A DNA stretch of 64,000 nt, from positions 1,255,501 through 1,319,500 of the forward strand of contig SMMW01000024.1 in assembly GCA_004794655.1 (NCBI GenBank). The letters run 5' to 3'. Under the pieces are notes generated by a model. That model was not told the DNA's origin. It searched no databases and worked only from the letters and a program-made list of their open reading frames with translations. Below, in pieces: positions 36,532-49,300 of this stretch (within the stretch, counting starts at the first letter, position 1; each line of letters starts with the position of its first letter). Source of the DNA: Marisa cornuarietis (Eukaryota; Mollusca; Gastropoda; Architaenioglossa; Ampullariidae). The translations under genes and the position numbers were made by a program.

Positions 36532-36665
36532 CCAGGTCCTCAGAATAGCGCTAGGCGCTAGATGGATTGCTAACGCGAAGCAGTCTGCTTAAACTCTCAA
36601 AAATAGCAACAGCTTAGCTTACTATTACGCGTTAACCATCTAGCATAACCCTAGTGACCTGACCA
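36532..36665. mobile_element. Small foldback element (candidate MITE, ~135 bp)
   Basis: Left arm (caggtc..ctaggcgctagatgg..taacgcg) and the complement of the right arm (caggtc..ctagggttatgctagatgg..taacgcg) match with small gaps. No certain target duplication and no ORF. Confidence 0.5.
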
Positions 36666-37490
36666 TACACTACCCAAGCCAGCTAAAGTCAGAGAGAACA
36701 CGTCCTTTCAGTAGAGGGGTCAGTGTCCGAGACGATGGCTAGGTCAAGGGTTTGCTTTGCTGTCAAGTCAAATGGGTTTTCTACAAATGTAGTTTATTGT
36801 TAAACAATATATATATATCTGAATTCCCCCATCCATTTTACATTCTCCTCACAGATGCAGTCATACATGCAGTTTTAACTTTTTAATCATTTTCAGCGCG
36901 CTGTCTCAAACGTCTTGAAGATCTTTAAAACATGTTACATAAATTATGTAACCAAATTACTAGAGCGCAGATCGTGTTTTCAGGACTAATCCGAGGGACA
37001 GTTTAGGAGATAAGATTTTTCTTCGTCCAGTAACCTAGCCGTGACCCAGCCGTTCCCAGTATCCTTGCCTTTGAGAAGTGGAATCTCTAACCTGAACTTA
37101 CTTGACTGACACTGCGATCATTAAAGCATCTAGAAGCATTTGTATACCTCGTTAACTGTCTTTGTGAAGCTGAGTTGCTTATTGTGCTAAAATACTGTCC
37201 ACTTTGTATATGTTGTACTTGTGACCTGGCCTAGCAAGCTGACAAGAAATATAACTGCTAGCAAGGAAGGACGAGATATACTGTGTGCTGTCCATAGACC
37301 TATAACACCTGGTAATAGTTGTTCAAAGGTTGGCGTGAGGGCGTAGTAAAGAAGGGTTTAAGAGAATTGCTTTGTTATTGGTAAATCCTCGCTCGAAAGG
37401 ACATTTATAATGGCAAGTGAACGGTGGCGAAAGCCCATACGTCTTCCACGGGCTGTGCACTAGACATGCTCTACTACTCAGTTTGCTTCC

Positions 37491-37568
37491 TCGTTCGTTC
37501 GTTCGTTCGTTCGTTCGTTCGTTCGTTCGTTCGTTCGTTCGTTCGTTCGTTCGTTCGTTCGTTCGTTC
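37491..37568. repeat. (TTCG)n tetranucleotide repeat, ~19 units
   Basis: Nearly perfect. On the - strand it directly follows 'gggacaaattatgctgaa', which resembles the AATAAA-type tail seen at 20,642-20,690, so it may have grown from a retroelement tail. Confidence 0.97.
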
Positions 37569-38236
37569 AGCATAATTTGTCCCTTAAGAGACCCTAGCGA
37601 GTATGACGGGATTCTTGGCCTCACAAATAAAATATGAGGCCCTCCATTAATTAAGCCCTCACGGTGTAATGAGAAACGTCATGCCTTGTACCGTTCCTTC
37701 TTATAAAAGAGCTGCTGTAGGTTCAGCCTGCACAGTCATTTTTTTCTAAAGGTGGTTCTTAATATTGTCCAACGTTTGACCAAGTCTGGCAAGATTGTGT
37801 CTGAGTGTCACAGAAAACCAGTGACTTTGGAGCTAACGCTCGAGACATTGGAACTTTGGTCAACATGTTAAGCTTTTTGTTTACGATACGTTTGGCAATA
37901 TAATTAAACTTTGAGGGACTTCAGAGGTTTGACGCTTCGGCCTTTCGCCCAGTTAAAAACTTAAACCCCGTTTTGAGAATTTTTGTCATAATTTTTTCTG
38001 CACCTGCTGTAATTATAATGCTTTCCATTGTCTGCAAGCATTCCACTGCAGCTGGAAACGCTATTTTGCGTTGACAGTTCACTGTACAGACATCTCTTCT
38101 TCCCGATCGGATACTCGAAGGACAGCTGCTTCACCACAGAACCCAGACCCTGACGGATTCATTACATTGATAGCTCCGTATAGGCATTTTACGATGGGAA
38201 TTTTAAAGATATCTTATGTGTTAGCGATAATATGAA

Positions 38237-38287
<51 letters not shown>

Positions 38288-38312
38288 GTACTTTATTCTA
38301 GGCACAAATCCA
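38237..38312. repeat. (AATC)n tetranucleotide repeat with retroelement-like flank
   Basis: About 12 units at 38237-38287. On the - strand the repeat follows 'gcctagaataaagtacattg', again an AATAAA-type 3' tail, so the tract is read as the tail of a short element inserted on the - strand. Confidence 0.9.
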
Positions 38313-39079
38313 TCTAAATTTATAGCTACGTCACACAAAGCGCATAAATGAGAGCCGTTAGTGATATGTATAGGTGTGTAAGAGAGAAATATGATATTTT
38401 TATTGTTACGATCGATCGAAGTAATGAAAGATCAGAATTATACCAGTTCACTGACATTTCCGTAGAGAAAACTCAAACATATTTTTAAAACCACCTGTTT
38501 GTTTTCTTTAGTTCCAAATTCCCATTTCAAAACTGGGTATGTTCGAATGTTTTATGTGTGTTTTCATTGCTGTCTTTCCTTAAATGCACATACTGAAAAG
38601 CAAACAACAAGAACACGGCAATCTTTATTATCGTCATTATCTTCAATGTTACAACAGAAACGTTGACACTTATATAAGCCAATCCCCATGTTTTTGTAAA
38701 AAAAATAATCAGTTTTAAATGTTCTTTTTCTCTGTTGTCTTTAATGGGAAGTGGGAATGTCGTGTTTTCTACTGCCATGCAAGATGCAAGGACCTGATAT
38801 ATAAAATAGGCCAATCGTCAAAGCCCGAATTATTGGACTACAACAGATGCTAATTTGACATCATTGTTTTTTAATCGGAATTTTAATTACTAATCTTAGT
38901 CAAAGCCTCTCATTTTGATTTTCATTCTCCTTCTAACATCCACAATCCATCGCTCCGAGCTAAGGTTAAGGGGAAGCAATCAGGTGAATCAGCTGTTCAG
39001 CCTCTGATGGTTAGCTCGTCGGGGCCACTGATTTCAGAAACATATACAAGGTGTGTCTAAGTACATGAAGGTATTTTCC

Positions 39080-41815
39080 TTATGTAGGGCGAATTTTCCA
39101 AGCATTTTTCCATATGCCAGACAGACAGACCGTGGAGTGAAACCGGAAGTAGATGCCAAGTGGCACAGAAATGTGACAAAAGATGGCCCAAGCGGAAGGG
39201 CCGTAAAAGCGGGCCTGAAGGATGCTGTGCTCTACTGACTGTGTCTTGAATGTGTTGAGGACCCAGAGAGTAAAATTGCTGACGAGGAGAAACATTACCC
39301 ACTCACGGCCCGGCTTGAGCCTGACTTCATGAGCATTAACCGCCATGGCTCTCATGGCAGCGAGCAGAAAGACCGCCTGCACAAAAAAATAACATTTGAT
39401 TAAAACGCACACAAGCTATTCCATGATAAGTTGTAATGAACATTTTTGGCAGACTTGTAGTATTTTCCCCACTTATTGTAGCAATTACCCACCGAAATAA
39501 ACGTTTATCGACTGTTCATGAACACAGTCAGAGCTTGCGGCTTTCTCTGTTGACACTGTTACTATCCTAATTGCAGAGGGTATGACAGCCACTTAAAAAT
39601 GTTATAAAAATAAACTGCATCTGTAATTCCCCTAGCGCCTAATGTAAAGACAGTTTGACAACTAAGTGTATTATTGACAGCCTGTACTTGGGATGTACTG
39701 GTGTGAGATCTTTTCTAGGCTGATCAGAACAAGAGGGTTACCTCCTGCTCACCTGTACAAATGCTTGTAGAAGCATCAGGGCATTGGACGCGATTGTTAA
39801 TCGTGCTAGCTCGTGTGGAGGCGACAGGCGGGCAGCCGCGATGTTGAAGCTGGCGAACGCCGTTAGACCGGTCAGCGAAATCAATGCTAACGTCTGCTCG
39901 ACTCCCACCGAGACATTGTGTCTCAAATGAAGTTTGCGCATTTGCCAGAAGGCCGCCACTGAAAACAAACAGGGATTTGGGGATATCACAACAGAAGAAA
40001 CAAAACAGAGGTTATGAGCTATCACAACAGTAGAAACAAACGGATTTCTGATGGCTCACTGCTAGAAATAAATAGGAATTACAGGATATCATAACACTAG
40101 AAACAGGGATTCCTGACTGCGCACCACTGGAAACAAACAGGGAATATGGATACCACTATACTTGAAGTGTACAGGTGAATTAAAATGCAAGACTGCGAGT
40201 AAGGAATTTCCATGGATCACAAAAAATAGACGATAGAGGTTACTACAGCATTTAAACTCTGACCGTTTATTTCTATAATTATGTTTCGTGTGAAAAAAAC
40301 ATGGCAAAAAAATGACGGATGTACTCTAAACACTGGCGCCCTCCACTAGCTACTACATCATAAGCCAAAGTTGATTTTACGCCTGTAGTTTCTGATATTG
40401 TAATTTCAACAGCTGTCTTAAGAGAGTCGGCATAACCTCAGCCCTATGATCATGCGGAGGAGCAGACAAAACAGTACAAACTGTTTGTTGTACCACCATC
40501 TGAGACAAATATCTGGCTCGTAGAAACCGACGTATACTTCGGTCAAAACGCGGAAGAAGAAAAACGAAAAGGACTTAAAAATCACAGCTGATAGAAGGAT
40601 ATTTCTATACACGTCTGATGCAGACTTTACTGCTATAAAAAGAGAGAGAGATGTTAGATTTAATAATTCCTCAGCATTTAAGAAATTAAATATTAAAAAG
40701 CAATATAATGGAGCCACAAGGGACATTTTATAAAATAAGATCAACAAACTCCTGACTAGAAGTGTAAGTTTCTCAGTAAGTAATCAACAAACCTGTGGCT
40801 AAAAGTGTCAGAATGTAAATCAAACATTCGGTCACGTGAGAAAGGACGAAGGCTGCTGCCGTGGTAACGGGGGAATTCACCAGCACATGGAAGCCCACGA
40901 GAGTGACCACTGCGATGACAAAGAGCAGGAAGCCCAAGAACATGCCTTTGCTGGACTGACTGCAGTCTACGCTCATTCGCTGGTGGATAGTCAGGTCGTT
41001 GTCCTCCTCACCGTCGTCGCCGTTGACGCCGTTGAGCTCTGATGGTACCGTGTCCTCGTGGTGAGGGGGGCGAGGATTTTGCCCTACGTGACTCCACATG
41101 ACGTACAGCACGCCTGAAAAGAGGAGGCTCGACCAATTAGTGAACACGACTTTTGGACTAGGGTTTAAGAATTTCCTCAGCGAGGGAATGAATAAAATTA
41201 ATGTCTAATGTCTCACTTTGGGACGGGGTGCGTTGATTTGATACAATATTTACAACGTTTTATTTGTATTTCTTGTTGCGGCCCTATGCTCCTTGAGGAG
41301 TAATAAGAAATGATGATGATGATTGGTATTTTTTTGTTTCGTTTTACTTTTTTTCCTTCCTATTTCCCTCCCTTTCTTCTACCTTACTTTTCTGCTCGTG
41401 AGAATGAAGCGGGAATCAAATCCCTGTCTTCACATCTCACCGACCGACAAGGAAAAATCTATGCCTTGTTGCAGAGAAGCTGACTCGGTATCATGCAGTT
41501 AGTCCAATAGTCAAAAAGTTAGTCATATTGTCGACTTGAAAGAAACATCGCTTACTGCCACATATCAGGCTGTACTGGATAGTGCAAGGGTACAGGTAGC
41601 TGCTGACCTTCTCAAGAACACGACCCATGAGGGCGTCCCAGTGGCATTCAATCTCCGGCAGAAACCTCGGTGCCGCACCTGGAAAACATTAGTTATGCCA
41701 AACCTTTCTCTCATTCTGTGTGTGTGTGTGTGTGTGTAAAAATAATTTCTCCCCTCACTAATTTCTCTCATATGTTTACTGATATATAGGGAGGGACAAA
41801 TTATGTAGCATAAGC

Positions 41816-41876
<61 letters not shown>

Positions 41877-44800
41877 AGTTTAAGAAGGGGTTGGACATAT
41901 GAGCTGTATAAACATGCATGATTCTTGATCAAGCTCACACAATCACAAGACGTACTGTACGTCTGCTGTTCTTTGGAATCGCTCCACCCCCTTAATGTGG
42001 CAAGTCGGGGGATTTGGGTAGCTTCTGACATGGGTGGCCTGTCACGGCTGTAGACTTGCAGGTAGTGCAGCGTCTCCACACAAATGAATCTAAGCCAGAC
42101 ACAGATGTTGGTGCTGATGATGTGCATCAAACCGAATCGGGCAAGCGTCTTGTAGCGATTGATACACATCTGTAACAAGGACAACAGATGATACACCACA
42201 TTTATTATTATCTGTACGTTATTAAAACATGTACAAAATGCCAAATGGCTCTCCTAGCCGGATATATATATAGATTATCGAATTTGTATAAGCTTTTGGA
42301 AAATTTTACATGGATATGTCGCGTGTCACCTTGTTTGCATTTTCAGAAGTTTCCCGCTCAATCAAGGCCAGCCACTTCTCGGAAAACGCAGACGATGTTT
42401 TGGGTTATTTTTAATATTTTGATCTAGTTAAAGAGGGTTGTGACGAATAACGTTCGGCCTTTCTAGCTGACACGTGCGTTTCTTTCTCTCTCGCTCGCAG
42501 CTTGACGTCCTTTTTGCTTCAGGCCATACGCCGCCTGTTCAAAGTTGTTCGGGGAAGATGTTTGTTTTCTTGTTATTGCTTTTTGTTTTGTTTTGTTTTT
42601 TGTTTGTTTTGTTTTGTTTTTGAAATCTGGAATCTATTGCTCTCCATCCCTCCCCCACCTTCGTGCGCGCGCTTTTGGCACTAAAGTGTTGGATGGTATG
42701 GGCGCTGGCCATTGGTTGGGTCGGGTTCTAGTACCTGCCGAAGCTGTAGCGAACACCAAACCGGTTTGCCCCGCACAGTCATTTCCAAGCTGCAGGTCGT
42801 ACTATGCTAGAGCGCAATCCTTGGGCTTGTGCCGCTGACCGTCAGAGCCTTCACCAAGCCGTTTGGGTGAGCGTGCAACTTTTCCCGTGGGTCTAAAACG
42901 GCTCTAACAGGCGAGGTTGTGTGCGCGAATGTCAGTCTGTTTTGCTTGCGCGGTGTTTCATTTATGTTAGAGAGTTTTGGCACCGGGCCGTTGCACGTTT
43001 GGCACTCATATTGTTTTCTACTTTAAATTGTTTGTGCATGACATTTTCAAGTACCTTTAGTACACCTACTTATAGATAGTTATATTGTAAGAGGCTACAA
43101 TTGCGGACAGATAGAGAGTTTAGGCACGATTATTTTATTTTAAAAATTTGTGTGTGGATTTATGTCTGTATTTATGTGTGTTTGTGTGTATATATTTGTG
43201 TCATTGTGTCTTTTTGTGAGTATACGTGTTTGTGTGTGTATTTGTGTGTATATATTTGTGTCTTTGTGTGTGCATTTATACGTGTGTTTGTGTGCGTGTA
43301 TATTTGTGTAGTTGCTTGTCTTTGTGTGTGTGTATTTATGTGTGTGTTTGTGTGTGTCTGTGTGAGTCATTAAGCTACAGGACGTGATTTAAATATTTGC
43401 TTGAGTCACATATTTCACAATGTCTAAATAAAAAGACTATTTACAGAGAAGTAAATATATTTTACACGTGTAGTGTATACATCTTAAACATCAGCTTAGA
43501 CATGAGTAATAAATTAAGATGCAGCAAAATTTAAACAATTAAACTTAAACAAAAATTAACGTGACGTTTAAATCAATATCTGGTGAATATTTAATGCAAC
43601 ATTTGTGACCTTTGAGTTCATGAAGACGAAGTACATTTGCACAAAGGTGAAGAGGAGGTGCAGGAAGGGTTTTACAGCTTGAATAACGTCAATGCAGGCT
43701 TTATTGTGGGCAGACTCGAAGTAATGAGCGAAGGTCAATCCACTGTGGACCATGCTGCCCACGCCAAAACCTGAACAACAATAGAGGGAACTAAGTTAAT
43801 GATGAGGAAACTGTGAATGTATACTCCAGAGAAAAAGCAAATATTTATGGAAAATTACATGTAGTTAACAGGGAGAGTACCGATGCAAAGTATCACTGTA
43901 AGTTTAGTCCTAGCCCCTAGGTCCAAAATGACAGCAATGAGAAAATCTGGGGCGTTGGGGAGAGAACTACAGTCGGAGTGTAACGTACTTATTCTTATGA
44001 AAAAGGCTTTTATTCGACAGGTAAAATGATAAATTAAGTCACATTTTCTGTAAAATATAATGCATTATTTAATGCTATGAGTACCTGAAGCGTACCAGTT
44101 TGTGTGTAAGGGCATGGAAAAAATAAACAACTTTAAAGAATAGAATAAACGAATAGTAATAAATACTACAGCAATTCACGTTTCCCGTAGCCAAAATTTA
44201 CTTTGTGAGGGCGGAGTGGGTGGTTCTATCACTGTTACCGAAACCAGACTTTTGTTTTGACAAAGTCAACTGAAGCACATAAAAATGAAATAGTAAAAAA
44301 GTAGATAAGCCTGTCAACGACCTCGGTCACTTGTTGGGAACTCTAGCAGTACTGTTATTATTATTCGTACGAACCTGAACATTCATTTCCGGGAACATTT
44401 TATTACTACTCCTATACCTATTCGAAATGTTGATGTTTAACGAATTGCTTCGTTGATGTTTAACGAAGATGAGAGGGGGTGGCTGTACATCGAAATTTGG
44501 TGAAGTTCTTCCTTACTCGTGGTCTAACTAGTTCTTGACAACCACAACCGCTTTAGTTGCACGAAGTAGAGCCGTGAAAGACTGGCATTACATTGCATCC
44601 TCTATTGCCACAGGCAACCCACCAATGGCGCCGACGCGAAGATAGAAGCTTCCGGTGTGCTGGTTTGGCTGACAGTGGTAGGTAACCTTTCTCCGCCGTG
44701 ACTTGCTTTTTCCGAAGATAGTTGTCAAAAGATTGTGTCTTCTCAGGAGATAGAGGTATACGTAGAGGAGAAATCCAATGCTGACCATGTAGAGGTAGAT

Positions 44801-47744
44801 GTAGAAGATCTTTGATATAAAGAGGTCACAGAAAAAAATAGAAAGTTTAATGATACGATTAATGATTTATCCGAGTAAAAATGCCTAAAATCTGAGTCAC
44901 ATGCCTTCAATCACTAACATTTTCCGAATAAGTGACGTCACGTGAGAACTGTATCTTCCAGTTGATACGCCTGTGCTCCGGTCTGTCTTTGACGACATAA
45001 ACGTAACATGTTCCTACATCATATCACATACTTGACCTCTTACTTTTTATCTTGATGTTTGAAGGCATGCACCTCGGAAACTAAAAGGAGTTGTTTTTTC
45101 AGATTTTCAAAGTTATTGTCATACAATGGCTACAATGACAGTCAGGGAAAACAGATATAGCTCATAATCACTGTGAAACAAGAAAGCAGTTGTCATATGT
45201 ATAATATAAATATATAATAAATATAGCGAGGTTATATGTATGTCAAAATTTCATTGAGTTCCTTCTTCTGTACCCTTTCTCATCATTCTCTTTGCAAAAT
45301 ATATGTTTACATTTTGATTAACCTGCCTTACAATTAGTCATTAGTAATAATTAGTAATTATAAGGCTGCTAGACAGGCTAAAACATAGGTGAAAAGGAGG
45401 ACCGGTAATATGTAAAATGTACTGATCACAACTTTTTGCACAGACCCTGGATGGCTCTGATTGAAGCCGACTAGCCGTCATACTGAACGCCCAAGACGAA
45501 ACTGTGTACGTGCGCGCGCGCGTGTGTGTGTGTTAGATTTCTAAACTAAGAAGACATGTGTGAGTCTGTTCATGTTCATGTATGTTCATGTTCATGTGTC
45601 TGGCTTATATGACAGGGAGTGGTCATATGGCTGCGTTGTAGCTTAAGCATCTTTTGTTACAGCACTCCCCAGTAGTGTTAATGGTCAGTTCTTGGGCTCT
45701 ACAGCGACTAGTCGATTCAGACCTCGAAGACATATGGATGGCTGGATATGGCGAAGGTCTCCGCTATCGGCACCACAGCCCCTAGCACCACCAGCATGAT
45801 TCCGTACAGCGCTGACGCTATTGTCAGCATGCTTTCCCTGAAAACGACGAGGTTACAAGCACTGATCAGTCGCATGGTTAGATCGGCACAACAAACATGA
45901 CGAGGTCACATATCGTACTGTAAAAAATAATTTATCGGTTCTACGAGAAGCAGAAATACATTCTACAGAAAACAGAAATATAGACGCTCTGCGGGAAATT
46001 GAAATTCACTTTTTCCGAACAGAGAAATACAGACAGAAATACCAAAATTCTACAGAACCGGCAAAATGATCAATATTCCAGAGCAGAAACCAAAATGGTG
46101 GTATTCTACAGGAGAGATAGCGAAAACAAAAATATGAGATTCAAGAGAAGAGATAGAAATGCCGAAATTCTATGGAAACACCAGCACTCTACGGGGAGAA
46201 TGAACTACCGCGTGCTACACACAACAGTGTTGGTTTTCTCAAGGACATAACAGGTCCCAGCATATTAAAGTGCAGTTTTACATCAGGCAGAGATACATGT
46301 AAGCCTTTTGTTAAAAAATAATACATCAAGAAACAGGCACAGGTACGCAGACTCATTCATATGGCATTTATGTTCGGACCCAACATCAGGACTCACTGGC
46401 TACAGTTACTCACCTCAGGACCTTCGGGAATATCGACGGTTGTGGACGCTGAGTCAGCGAAGACAAAGAAGACGAGCTGCTCTTACGCCTTTGAAGGCGA
46501 TCATCTGAGCTAGCGGGAGTCTGCTTATGGATCTTTATTCTTAAGCCATTCTCAAATGTGTCTGTAACACAGAAACTCTCAAAAATGGGTCTTCGTCAAC
46601 ATTATCATTAGCTAGTTAAGTCGACAGGTGTCTGATGTTTCGCTTAAGGAGATTACCGCAATGTGCGTACAAGTACGTGCACGTAGGAAGAAGTTGTTAT
46701 TATTATTATTGTTATTATTACGACAATAACAAGAAGAAAAAGAAGAAGAGAAGAAAATGTGTAGCCTGAAAGCTTCGAACGTCATGGAGCATCTAGATTC
46801 TGATTATAGGTGGAGCGGTATCGGAGTAAGAAGCAACACATTTGTAGAGTGTACATACACAATGATGTGCCCTGTACAATGACTTCTTGCGTTCTGCAGT
46901 ATAATTCAAGTGTCTGGCGATTACATTGGGTGTAATATCAGATACTTCAGGCGATAATAAGGGTAAACTCGAGGCACCACCACACATAATTATTCTGAGT
47001 ACACGCCAACAAAATATTCTTGTAAGTACTCGACTTAAATAACAACAGCACGTTAAGAATAGCACAAGTGGGTCAGGAAATTCCGAACATGGAGGTCAGC
47101 ACAAGTGCAACACATGCGAAACATACACAGTACTCGTGTATAATTATAAACAAAAGATATGCACACACAGATTCACTACCATTCTACATCATTGCTGTCT
47201 CTACTTTGAATTTTCTTTTTCTTTTTTTTTCTTTTGTAGAGGGCTGGGATGACGTGTGCATTTACTGGTGTGCACACATGCGTCTTTTATACACGTTTGT
47301 ATCTTTCACTCGCTTCTCTCTCTGTGTGTGTGCGCATGCGTCACATTAATTACATAAATGCATTCAAGACTTCTCACGTGGAGAAAGGGGAGGAAACTAA
47401 TGAAGAAGATGACGTTTTATTGTAATATTTCATCTACACCTTGAAAGAACTTTGCTGCTGATGACACCCTGTCGCAACCTGACCCACGATGCTGACACAT
47501 GACACCGACAGTGCCTCTCACTAAATCTCTTTCTCTCTCTCATAGACAGGTGTGCACGTAAAAATTACCCATGGTGTTCGAAAAGTGTGTTCTTGATGAC
47601 TTCTTGTTCTTTTCTTTCTTCTCTGGAAGAGATCTCATTTCCTGGTCTAAAACAGAAAGGGGTGGATCAGATAGCTTCCTTATGGTGTTAACATTTTCTT
47701 GTAACCTTCACATAGGGAATGTTGGCTTTCGCTGCTAAAGCATC

Positions 47745-47780
<36 letters not shown>

Positions 47781-48658
47781 TCTTTTTAAGCGCGCACACA
47801 CACATTTACTCAAGTGTGTCCTGCAGTTTAAAAAAATTCCCTAAAATATCAAGGAATGCGTTTATTTAGGTCCAGGTACTCGTACTCGAAAATCGAAGTA
47901 GATTACAATATTAAGAAATTCTTTGACCGCTCACCTAGAATAAACATCAGACGTGGAAATATATTTCCACTAGAATATTTCACCTCGAGAGGTAGTCAAT
48001 GACGTAGGAAAATGTTTCAGCACACTTATTTACCCAGCAGTTAAGTGACACGTAGTGCAACTATTCCCCAACTGAAGTTCCCAGATGAAGTAAAGGGAAT
48101 CGAAAGGTTTATCCTACACCTTCTCCTTAGGTCACATAGACTACATTCAAAAATTACTTTTTTTAATTTACTTCAGCCGTCCTAGCTCCTGAATACCTGC
48201 TTCATTCAAGGAACAGTGTCTAAGCGGCTTTTTAAAGTTAAACAGTGTAAAGGCTGATTTGAACAGAAGCGGAATCCCCTTTTGAAGATTATTTTGTCTA
48301 AAACCATCCTCAAACACAAATACATGTAGATATATTTGTTACGGACACAAAAGGCGGTCAATAACTTGGTCATGCCGGCATGCTTACCCTTGTGTGTGTT
48401 GTCATCTTCCGTCCGCGGTCTTTCTGTCGGCCAGATGACCCTTTTGTGGTCAGTCAGTGAAGTGGGTCGTTGTCCGTTCGGCATCGCCTCCTGATCCTGC
48501 CTAACACTCTTTCCGTCGCAAAAACTCGTTAGCGACAGTCTCGCACCTCTTCCCTCCTCCGCCTCCTCCTCATCATCTTTCTCCTCTGTCCTCTTCTCTG
48601 CCTCCACTTCTTTCATTTCGTCTGACATTTCCGCCACAGCCAGAGATGTAGATTTCAT
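39080..48658 (-). CDS. OTOP: Otopetrin B: 12-TM proton channel (11 coding exons, 687 aa)
   Basis: Exons in transcript order: 48658-48388, 47646-47569, 46504-46414, 45837-45723, 44809-44623, 43770-43610, 42169-41956, 41678-41556, 41113-40793, 39958-39753, 39376-39080. Phases agree at all ten junctions and 2,064 nt give 687 residues plus TAA. TM1 reads LYGIMLVVLGAVVPI, TM2 FYIYLYMVSIGFLLYVYLYLL, TM3 GFGVGSMVHSG, TM4 AVKPFLHLLFTFVQMYFVF, TM5 RFGLMHIISTNICVWLR, TM6 ends VLYVMW; the pre-TM7 motif HQRMSVDCS and the TM12 motif SVPLGIYFRFHS match copy A. Role as for otopetrin A (proton conduction). The N terminus (146 residues) is acidic then Ser-rich (KSSSSSLSSL) with no His cluster. The start is the first ATG after an in-frame TGA; its context is weak (T at -3), and Met11 is an alternative. 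Confidence 0.92.
39960..40165. repeat. Degenerate ~36-bp minisatellite in otopetrin B intron 10
   Basis: About six units, each opening with gaaacaaac-aggga... and carrying an 'atcacaacag' phrase. It begins immediately beside the acceptor of the exon 39958-39753, so unit 1 overlaps the intron 3' end. Confidence 0.75.
41817..41870. repeat. (TG)n microsatellite, ~27 units
   Basis: Uninterrupted TG run about 85 bp from the donor of the otopetrin B TM5 exon; a shorter TG tract lies at 41,719-41,737. Confidence 0.97.
42567..42622. repeat. (TTTTG)n-type simple repeat
   Basis: Repeated ttttg/gtttt units with interruptions in an otopetrin B intron. Confidence 0.8.
43147..43371. repeat. TG-rich degenerate repeat
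   Basis: Interrupted TGTG with 'tatttatgtgtgtttgtgtg' type units over 225 bp. It produces open frames on both strands that are artefacts of the repeat. Confidence 0.85.
45935..46210. repeat. Degenerate ~30-bp minisatellite near otopetrin B exon 4
   Basis: Around eight poorly kept units built on ttctacagaa-aacagaaat, between exons 3 and 4. Purine-rich on the + strand. No coding signal. Confidence 0.65.
47569..47646 (-). CDS. OTOP: Otopetrin B exon 2 (78 nt, basic)
   Basis: Acceptor 'tgttttag', donor 'gtaatt', phase 1 to 1. Lys-rich residues (LPEKKEKNKKSSRTHF). Together with exon 3 (46504-46414, DRLQRRKSSSSSL) it makes a basic, phosphorylatable cytosolic segment before TM1. The acceptor of exon 3 (ctagctcag at 46505) has a weak pyrimidine tract. 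Confidence 0.75.
47744..47778. repeat. (GAT)n microsatellite
   Basis: About 11 GAT units in otopetrin B intron 1, roughly 100 bp upstream of exon 2. Confidence 0.95.
48388..48658 (-). CDS. OTOP: Otopetrin B first coding exon
   Basis: Encodes 90 residues. Residues 11-37 are highly charged (EVEAEKRTEEKDDEEEAEE), then LSLTSF, RPTSLTDHKR and TEDDNTHK, ending at a GTAAGC donor in phase 1. It shares no visible similarity with either N terminus of otopetrin A. Confidence 0.8.
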
Positions 48659-48701
48659 GGAAGTGTTTTCCTGATTTTTCTTTCAGAGCTGCATGTTATC
48701 G
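48659..48701 (-). other. OTOP: Otopetrin B 5' UTR part with in-frame mini-uORF
   Basis: A strong acceptor (ttttctttacag) lies at 48702, then a 3-codon ORF ATG-CAG-CTC-TGA, in frame with and about 25 bases before the main ATG. Confidence 0.6.
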
Positions 48702-49188
48702 CTGTAAAGAAAATAAATTGCAGCGTGGCTAGCCGACATGTTAGCCGGTCAACACATAGCTGACGCGAGGCCTTCCGTTCTACTGTGCTTCGGGTGAAAA
48801 AAATACACACCTGAGTCTGTCTGCTCTCAGGTAACTACAGCACATTTGACATTTATGTAGACACTGTGGCTGTCTGCTAGTTAGAAATAGTTTGAGCCAA
48901 TAGTTAGCCCCAGGAGAGGTCTGGCTGTGTCATTGGCGTGTATCGTTTCACGCGGTCATCCCCACAAATCTTATCCGTGAAACTGCTTCTTTTTTCATAC
49001 TTTCCCTAAAAGATTGGCAGGCCGTTATTAACTAAAAAAAAAGGAGGGGTAGCAATGTCATGGTCTGTTTTAGCAGTTAACATGATCCTACGGGTACTCA
49101 CAAGAATACCAAGCAATTTTTTTGCATATTACAGGGTTTAAAGCAAAAATCTGATTTGAGATGACAGTCTTATTAATCATGTACTTAC

Positions 49189-49300
49189 CATCACCTTGCT
49201 AATGGTGAACCGTGGACGTTTCCGTGTTCGTGGACAGGTACCGCCAGATAGCCCCGCGTCCGCTCTGTGTTCTTGGCGCTAGCGAGTTACAATAAAGGCT
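49189..49300 (-). other. OTOP: Candidate non-coding first exon of otopetrin B
   Basis: Ends at a consensus donor (gatg|gtaagt, GT at 49188-49187) that can join the acceptor at 48702. The upstream limit is a guess. A GC-rich stretch (49,200-49,380) fits a promoter region. Confidence 0.45.

Larger units (their letters stand above)
36267..39079. other. Spacer between otopetrin A distal exons and otopetrin B stop
   Basis: No gene seen. It must hold the 3' UTR of otopetrin B (TTTATT at about 38,290 and 38,626 are candidate poly(A) signals on the - strand) and any distal promoter of otopetrin A. Two tetranucleotide repeats and one foldback element lie here. Confidence 0.5.

Noticed and set aside
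40418..40747. - strand 109-aa frame inside an otopetrin B intron
   Set aside because: Hydrophobic but not needed: the exons at 40793 and 39958 join in phase and match the family without it.
43101..43373. + and - strand frames of Cys/Val or Thr/His repeats
   Set aside because: Products of TG-rich simple sequence in an otopetrin B intron.
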